Assembly (NCBI GenBank): GCA_964541225.1
Contig: CAZIPN010000025.1
Span: 1 to 28,050, forward strand
Reading direction: 5' to 3'
Source of the DNA: CAZIPN01 sp964541225
GTDB taxonomy: Bacteria > Actinomycetota > Coriobacteriia > Anaerosomatales > JAAXUF01
Length of the DNA: 28,050 nucleotides
A program made the position numbers and the translations under genes. Below the pieces are notes generated by a model. It saw only the letters and a program-made list of their open reading frames with translations, was not told the origin of the DNA and did not search any database. This document shows positions 22,764-28,050 of the stretch, piece after piece; the first letter of the stretch is position 1, and the number at the start of each line of letters is the position of its first letter.

Positions 22764-22778
22764 CGTGCGAATTGCACG
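22764..22778. promoter_or_regulatory. 15-bp palindrome between divergent PBP and U32 genes
   Basis: CGTGC-GAATT-GCACG is a perfect inverted repeat (5-bp arms) 13 bases upstream of the PBP start and 49 bases upstream of the U32 start. Its position in a short divergent intergenic region makes it a candidate operator. No binding protein can be named, and a chance palindrome of this size is possible. Confidence 0.3.
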
Positions 22779-22826
22779 CCATCGATGTCATGCGTCATCG
22801 GCCTGTCACCCTCTTGGGAGTTGTTC

Positions 22827-25265
22827 GTGCACGCGTCACATGGCTTTCTTCCCGAGCTTCTCGCGCCTGCGGGAGGTCCTGAAGCACTGAGGGCCGCCAT
22901 CGCCAATGGCGCCGATGCGATCTACCTCGGGGTCGAGTCTCTCAACGCCCGCCGAGGGGCTCACAACTTCGTTCTGGCGACGCTGCCTGAAACGTGTCGA
23001 TTCGCGCATCTGCGTGGTGTTCAAGTGTACCTCACGTTGAATGTGCTCATACTGCCGGGCGAACTGGACGAAGCGCTGCGACTCGCGGATCTCGCGTGGG
23101 CGGCAGGGGTAGACGCGATCATCGTTCAAGACCTCGGCCTGCTGCGGGTCATGCGCCGCGTCCTGCCCGAGGTTCGCGTGCACGCGTCGACGCAGATGAA
23201 CACGCACAATACCCCTGCTATCGAGCTGCTGGAGTCGCTCGGCGTTTCGAGAGTCACTCTCGCCCGAGAAGTCTCCTCGGCCGAGATCAAGCAGTTCACC
23301 TCGGCAACCGGCATTGAGATCGAGTGTTTCGTCCATGGCGCCCTCTGCGTGTGCCATTCGGGCCAATGTCTGATGTCGTCGTTGATTGGGGGCCGAAGCG
23401 CGAATCGCGGGTTGTGTGCGCAACCGTGCCGACTGCCGTACGAGCTGGTTGACGCGGAACATGCCGCACGCGAGACACCGGGAGCCCATCTGCTATCACC
23501 CAAGGACCTGGCTGGTTTGGCCATCTTGCCGCAGCTTGTTGCAACTGGCGTATCGGCGCTCAAGATTGAAGGCCGGATGAAGAGCCCGGAGTACGTCGCC
23601 CTGGTCACAGGCGTATATCGTGCCGCGCTCGACCGCATTCGCACGGACACCAGCAGTTTTGAGGTGCGTGAAGGAGAGCGATCAGTTCTCGCGGAGTCGT
23701 TCTCGCGGGGGTTCACCGAGGCCTACCTGCTGGGACAGCGCGGCAACGAGATGATGAGCTACCAGCGCCCCAACAACCGGGGTGTGTTCGTGGGGCGAGT
23801 CCAGTCGGTTCGCGAAGGACGGGCATTCATCACCTTGGACTCTTCGCTCGAATCCGCAGACACCATCGAGTTCTGGACATCCTCGGGTCGCTTCGCTCAA
23901 GCCGCAGGTCGACTGATTGTGAACGGAAGTGAGGCGGAATCCGCCCCAGCGGGATCGCAGGTGGAACTTCAGCTGATGGGCGCGGCATCCTCCGATGATC
24001 GCGTCTTTCGGGTGCGCAACGCGGCGCTCATGGAAGCGGCGGCCAGGACGTTTGGAGATGCCGTAGGCCATAAGCAGATTACACTCAGTGTCGATGTTCG
24101 GGTTGTCGTCGGCGAGCCTCTTCGGATGAAGGTGTGCGATGCCGACGGCCGCAGCGGGACTGCCGAGGGAAGCCCCGTGGAATCGGCTCGCACCAAGGCA
24201 GTGACTGCCGAGGAGATCACCGAGCATGTTGGGAGGCTGGGTGGCACCCCGTATGCGGTGGCGTCGTGGTCGCTTGATCTTTCTCCGCAGGCGGGCGTTG
24301 GCTTCTCGGCGCTCCATCATCTACGTCGAGCCGCGCTCGCTGACTACGAGGATGCTGTTCTTGCGCCGTGGGCGCATAGACGTGCGCGCAATCCCGTCTT
24401 GCCGACCGCCCCAACAGGGAAGTCGCCGACTGCCCCGACAGCCAAGACGCGCGTCAGGGCCGTTCCCGATCTCGTGGTTCACGTCGCCGATCTCGCGTCC
24501 GCCACAGCGTGTCTTGCCGAGGGTGCGGCTCGCGCTCTCGTGCCTGTGGCTGAACTCCAGGGAGTGGGGGGTCTGCCCGTCGGCATCGTGCCTCTGCTTC
24601 CGCGCATTGCACACGACCACGAAATCCCGCCAATGATGCGGTGGATCACCAAAGGCCGACGCATCGCGATTGGGAATGCGGGGCTGCTCCTTGCCGCAAC
24701 GCGGGTTGGAGCGGTGGTCGAGTGCGATTGGCCACTGAACGTCGTGAATTCGCAGTCCGTTGCTCTGCTTGCCGAGCTGGGCGCGGCCTTCGTGTGGCTG
24801 TCGCCCGAGCTGTCCGGCAACCAGATCGCCGAGGTCGCGGGTTCCTCGGCACTCGACGTCGGTGTGTCGGTCTTTGGCCGACAAGAACTCATGGTGACCG
24901 AGCACTGCATCCTCATGGCTGAGGGACCCTGCGCCCAGCAATGCCGCACGTGCGTGAGGCGATCGCAGCAGCGATTCCTGCGTGACCGGAAGGGCTACGA
25001 GTTCCCCGTCGTAACGGATGAGAGCGGCCGGTCGCACGTCTTTAACTCAGTGCCACTGGATCTGGCTGGCGCGATCCACGACGTGCGCGCTGCCGGCGTT
25101 TCGGCGGTGAAGCTGGACCTCGGGCTATACACTCCCGATGAAGCGGCTTCTCACACGGCGGGCTTCTTGAAGACGCTTGAGCAACTGGACACGGACACGG
25201 CGCCGAGTCCCCGGGGCAGACGTATCGGGACGACTTCGGGTCACTACTTCAGGGGTGTGCTGTGA
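22827..25265 (+). CDS. U32-family protein (RlhA/TrhP-like, long form)
   Basis: This gene encodes an 812-residue protein of the peptidase U32 family. Characterised members (RlhA, TrhP) are not clearly proteases but are needed for hydroxylation of cytidine in 23S rRNA or uridine in tRNA. The N-terminal U32 barrel has ELLAPAGGPEALRAAIANGA (10-29), GVESLNAR (35-42) and a cysteine-rich segment (167-201; Cys167, 174, 176, 181, 197, 201) of the kind thought to hold an Fe-S cluster. A middle region (about 360-490) resembles the DUF3656-type insert. The C-terminal third is a second U32-like part with CAQQCRTC near residues 704-711. The start is GTG 22827, with TGGGAG six bases upstream. Which RNA it modifies, if any, cannot be decided from the sequence. 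Confidence 0.85.
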   Translation: MHASHGFLPELLAPAGGPEALRAAIANGADAIYLGVESLNARRGAHNFVLATLPETCRFAHLRGVQVYLTLNVLILPGELDEALRLADLAWAAGVDAIIVQDLGLLRVMRRVLPEVRVHASTQMNTHNTPAIELLESLGVSRVTLAREVSSAEIKQFTSATGIEIECFVHGALCVCHSGQCLMSSLIGGRSANRGLCAQPCRLPYELVDAEHAARETPGAHLLSPKDLAGLAILPQLVATGVSALKIEGRMKSPEYVALVTGVYRAALDRIRTDTSSFEVREGERSVLAESFSRGFTEAYLLGQRGNEMMSYQRPNNRGVFVGRVQSVREGRAFITLDSSLESADTIEFWTSSGRFAQAAGRLIVNGSEAESAPAGSQVELQLMGAASSDDRVFRVRNAALMEAAARTFGDAVGHKQITLSVDVRVVVGEPLRMKVCDADGRSGTAEGSPVESARTKAVTAEEITEHVGRLGGTPYAVASWSLDLSPQAGVGFSALHHLRRAALADYEDAVLAPWAHRRARNPVLPTAPTGKSPTAPTAKTRVRAVPDLVVHVADLASATACLAEGAARALVPVAELQGVGGLPVGIVPLLPRIAHDHEIPPMMRWITKGRRIAIGNAGLLLAATRVGAVVECDWPLNVVNSQSVALLAELGAAFVWLSPELSGNQIAEVAGSSALDVGVSVFGRQELMVTEHCILMAEGPCAQQCRTCVRRSQQRFLRDRKGYEFPVVTDESGRSHVFNSVPLDLAGAIHDVRAAGVSAVKLDLGLYTPDEAASHTAGFLKTLEQLDTDTAPSPRGRRIGTTSGHYFRGVL

Positions 25266-25289
25266 GGCAGCTGCTCGTATGGCCTCTGC

Positions 25290-25295
25290 TAGACT
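25290..25295 (+). promoter_or_regulatory. Candidate -10 for tyrS
   Basis: TAGACT lies 25 bases after the U32 stop and would give a leader of about 70 bases before tyrS. No clear -35 is visible at the right distance. The leader is GC-rich and has no T-box sequence. Confidence 0.35.
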
Positions 25296-25370
25296 GCAAC
25301 GCGTGGTGCCGGTGCGGTGGCCCCCCGCCGCAGGAGTGCCCCGAGGCAGGCAGTTCATCGAGGAGGCTTC

Positions 25371-26585
25371 GTGTCAGACGCTGACGAGCAGCTGCGGGTG
25401 ATCCAGAGCGGCATCGCCGACCTCGTGCCAGTGGCCGACATGAAGCGCAAGCTAGCCGAGAAACGCCCCCTGCGCATCAAGCTAGGCGTTGATCCCACAG
25501 CTCCCGACCTACACCTCGGACACGCTGTGCCACTGCGCAAGTTGCGCCAGTTCCAGGACCTTGGCCACACCGTCGTGTTGATCATCGGGGATTTCACTGC
25601 TCTGATCGGCGATCCGTCTGGGCGAAACTCAACTCGGCCGCCGCTGTCCAAAGAACAGATTGACGCGAACGCCCAGACATACGTCGACCAGGCCTTTCGA
25701 ATCCTGGATCCCGAGAAGACCGAGCTGGTTCGCAACTCTGATTGGCTGGCACCTCTGGGGTTTGCGGACCTGCTGAGGCTGACGAGCCAGTTCACGGTTG
25801 CGCGAATCCTGGAGCGCGACGATTTCTCGAAGAGATATGAGTCGCAGCAACCCATTTCCCTGCATGAGTTCCTCTATCCCGTTGCGCAGGCGTATGACTC
25901 CGTCGCCGTTCAGTCTGACGTTGAGATAGGCGGGACGGATCAGCTGTTCAACTTGTTGGCCGGGCGCGAACTCATGGAGAAACAAGGAATGGAGCCACAG
26001 GTGGCGCTCACGTTGCCATTGCTCGAGGGTACGGACGGCGTGCAGAAGATGAGCAAGTCCTACGGCAACTACATCGGATTGACTGACGCCGCCGAGGACA
26101 TGTTTGGCAAGGTCATGTCGATTCCTGACGACCTCATGGTCAAGTACTTCAGGCTCTGCACCGCTTTGCCCGTCGGCGAGATCAGTGGACTCGAGGCCTC
26201 GCTGAAGGTCGGGAACGCGGATCCGAATGCAACGAAGCGGCGACTTGCCAGGGAGATCGTTGCGCTCTATCACGACGTCAACGCCGCTCAAGCTGCCGAG
26301 CACGCGTTCGACAGGGTCTTCAGGGATCACCAGGTGCCATCTGACATTCCGGAGGTCGAAGTGGAGCTGGCCGAGGACGTGTATTTGCCCGCGCTCTTGC
26401 AGGAGGTATCTTTCGCGGGGTCTGGTGGCGAGGGACGTCGGCTGATCGATCAGGGCGGGGTGAAGCTCGATGGCACCCCTCTTGAACCTCGCATATATAC
26501 GTACGCGCGCACGCGCGTTGAAGGAGCTGTGCTTCAGGTCGGGAAACGGCGTTTCGCTCGGGTGGTAGCGTCGAACCAAACGTGA
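25371..26585 (+). CDS. tyrS: Tyrosine--tRNA ligase
   Basis: This class I synthetase charges tRNA-Tyr. The 404-residue protein has KLGVDPTAPDLHLGHAVPLR (37-56), with HLGH (48-51) as the HIGH motif, IGGTDQLFNLLAGRE (186-200), KMSKS (226-230) and a C-terminal S4 RNA-binding domain (about 340-400). The KLGVDPTAPDLHLGHAV form resembles the TyrZ-type subfamily rather than the classical TyrS of Bacillus stearothermophilus. The GTG at 25371 follows AGGAGG (25361-25366) at a short four-base spacing. An in-frame GTG at 25317 is possible but lacks a ribosome binding site. No T-box is present upstream, unlike pheS. Confidence 0.95.
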   Translation: MSDADEQLRVIQSGIADLVPVADMKRKLAEKRPLRIKLGVDPTAPDLHLGHAVPLRKLRQFQDLGHTVVLIIGDFTALIGDPSGRNSTRPPLSKEQIDANAQTYVDQAFRILDPEKTELVRNSDWLAPLGFADLLRLTSQFTVARILERDDFSKRYESQQPISLHEFLYPVAQAYDSVAVQSDVEIGGTDQLFNLLAGRELMEKQGMEPQVALTLPLLEGTDGVQKMSKSYGNYIGLTDAAEDMFGKVMSIPDDLMVKYFRLCTALPVGEISGLEASLKVGNADPNATKRRLAREIVALYHDVNAAQAAEHAFDRVFRDHQVPSDIPEVEVELAEDVYLPALLQEVSFAGSGGEGRRLIDQGGVKLDGTPLEPRIYTYARTRVEGAVLQVGKRRFARVVASNQT

Positions 26586-26602
26586 GATCCCGGGTGAGCA
26601 CG

Positions 26603-26656
26603 GGGGGTCTGTGACCGGAACGACCACAGAGATCGAGACCGGCCGAGCAGACCCCC
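26603..26656 (+). other. Long-range hairpin downstream of tyrS
   Basis: GGGGGTCTG (26603-26611) pairs perfectly with CAGACCCCC (26648-26656) around a 36-base interior that can add a small CCGG/CCGG helix. It starts 18 bases after the tyrS stop. There is no T-run, so it may be a non-canonical terminator, a 3'-end stabiliser, or an independent structured element. Confidence 0.4.
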
Positions 26657-26681
26657 AGTTCCGAATTCTCCCATTCTGTGC

Positions 26682-26710
26682 TTGCGTCCAGGGATGAGCG
26701 CTGGTACAGT
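26682..26710 (+). promoter_or_regulatory. Candidate promoter for a short transcript before the rRNA operon
   Basis: TTGCGT (26682-26687) and TACAGT (26705-26710) are separated by 17 bases. Transcription would start near 26717 and run to the terminator at 26835-26859, giving an RNA of about 140 nt with no convincing open reading frame. Confidence 0.4.
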
Positions 26711-26716
26711 ACAGCA

Positions 26717-26859
26717 CCGCACCGCCAATGGTCGTTACGACAGGGACCGTGCGTGTTGAAAACCAGCGGGAGTTGGGAGAAGAAGCAGTAGCGAGACTCG
26801 ACGATACGAGACATAGCGTCGCGCCTGTCTGCTGCCTCCCGTGAATTCGGGAGGTTTTT
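26717..26859 (+). ncRNA. Putative small RNA or attenuated leader (unknown family)
   Basis: This 143-base non-coding stretch lies between a promoter-like element and a strong terminator. Internally, CTCG (26797-26800) can pair with CGAG (26807-26810). GGGAG (26775-26779) and AGCAG (26784-26788) can pair with CTCCC (26836-26840) and CTGCT (26829-26833). That alternative fold would dismantle the terminator stem, as in an attenuator. I considered SRP RNA because of GAAGCAG, but the conserved apical-loop context is missing. No Rfam family could be recognised by eye. Confidence 0.35.
26835..26859 (+). terminator. Rho-independent terminator upstream of the rRNA operon
   Basis: CCTCCCG (26835-26841) pairs with CGGGAGG (26848-26854) around a TGAATT loop and is followed by five T residues. 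It is the clearest stand-alone intrinsic terminator in the window. It would stop transcription from tyrS or from the putative short transcript before the rRNA promoter at 26923. Confidence 0.9.
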
Positions 26860-26922
26860 CTGTTCTCGGATTGCGCCCGCTGGACTGCCGTCAACGTGGC
26901 TTGAAAAAGTTCGAGAAACCCG

Positions 26923-26951
26923 TTGACACGCTTCAGGCGAGTGCGTAGTGT
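26923..26951 (+). promoter_or_regulatory. rRNA operon promoter
   Basis: A perfect TTGACA (26923-26928) is followed after 17 bases by TAGTGT (26946-26951). An A-rich stretch (TTGAAAAAGTTCGAGAAA, about 26901-26918) just upstream could act as an UP element. The distance to mature 16S is about 290 bases, typical of an rRNA leader. Confidence 0.7.
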
Positions 26952-26957
26952 ATCACC

Positions 26958-27243
26958 TTGCCGCCGAACGCAAGTTTGACGGTTTGCGACGGGCAAAACC
27001 GCAGGATATGCAGGGAATCCGTCGCAGCTTGAACCTTGAGAACCGGATACTGTGACAAGCCAGTTAGGTTCGCATTGCGAACCGCACAAACCCGTCATGT
27101 CGAGAGGGTCTATCAAAAGGCCAAACCGACGCGACAGAGATCGGGTCCAAACCGCCTCGGCTTCCTTACCGAGTGCAGGTGGACCACTCCGGATAGAACC
27201 GGATCACACTTCGTGAATCGCGAGCTTCGGCTCGTGAACATAT
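26958..27243 (+). other. rRNA operon leader with folding and antitermination signals
   Basis: No gene is present here. GCGACGG (26986-26992) pairs with CCGTCGC (27019-27025). CTTGAACCTTGAGAACCGGA (27028-27047) resembles the boxA-like CTTTGAAAACTGAA of Gram-positive rRNA leaders. CGAGC-TTCG-GCTCG (27221-27234), extended by three further pairs including a G·U, forms a UUCG-capped hairpin ending a few bases before 16S. These are likely parts of antitermination and 5' processing. The matching 3' processing strand would lie beyond the window. Confidence 0.5.

Positions 27244-28050
<807 letters not shown>

Noticed and set aside
26717..26859. Bacterial SRP (4.5S/6S-type) RNA
   Set aside because: GAAGCAG looks like the SRP apical region, but the flanking conserved bases and the long paired helix are absent.

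Overview
The window reads as a chromosomal segment of a high-GC Gram-positive bacterium. The partial 16S rRNA at the right edge, the high-GC codon choice, frequent GTG starts and the argCJBDFRGH gene order all point to Actinomycetota. From memory of 16S signatures, a Coriobacteriia-like (OPB41/Anaerosomatales-type) lineage is most likely, but no database comparison was possible. No mobile element, CRISPR array, tRNA gene or prophage is visible.

Layout. Positions 1-612 hold the end of an infC-rpmI-rplT-type ribosomal protein operon. Positions 793-3363 hold a P-type cation ATPase preceded by a structured leader. Positions 3465-4375 hold a two-gene cassette: a TasA/camelysin-like secreted protein with a SipW-class signal peptide, and its likely dedicated ER-type signal peptidase. 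Positions 4373-4683 hold a T-box leader with a UUC (Phe) specifier and an intrinsic terminator, controlling pheS-pheT (4742-8294). Positions 8392-17338 hold a complete arginine cluster, argC-J-B-D-F-R-G-X-H. It starts at a promoter whose spacer contains a candidate ArgR operator. X is a small membrane-anchored Pro/Ala-rich protein overlapping the start of argH. Positions 17349-17861 hold a MarR-type regulator with its own operator-like palindromes. Next come two DNA repair genes, polX (18021-19778) and a 3-methyladenine DNA glycosylase (19857-20513), both apparently leaderless. A class A penicillin-binding protein lies on the minus strand (20574-22751), divergent from a long U32-family protein (22827-25265). 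tyrS (25371-26585) is followed by a 658-base non-coding region and the 16S rRNA gene from about 27244.

How the genes work together. Arginine biosynthesis from glutamate is nearly self-contained: ArgJ recycles the acetyl group, and ArgB, ArgC, ArgD, ArgF, ArgG and ArgH complete the route. ArgR is encoded inside the operon and probably represses it. pheST is controlled by uncharged tRNA-Phe. The SipW-like peptidase probably processes the adjacent TasA-like protein.

The least explained parts are: the non-coding stretch between tyrS and 16S, which holds a promoter-like element, a possible antiterminator/terminator pair and a 14-nt complementarity to 16S rRNA; the protein X between argG and argH; the structured leader before the P-type ATPase; and the ATPase's unusual ion-site motifs. 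I found no clearly new multi-gene system.
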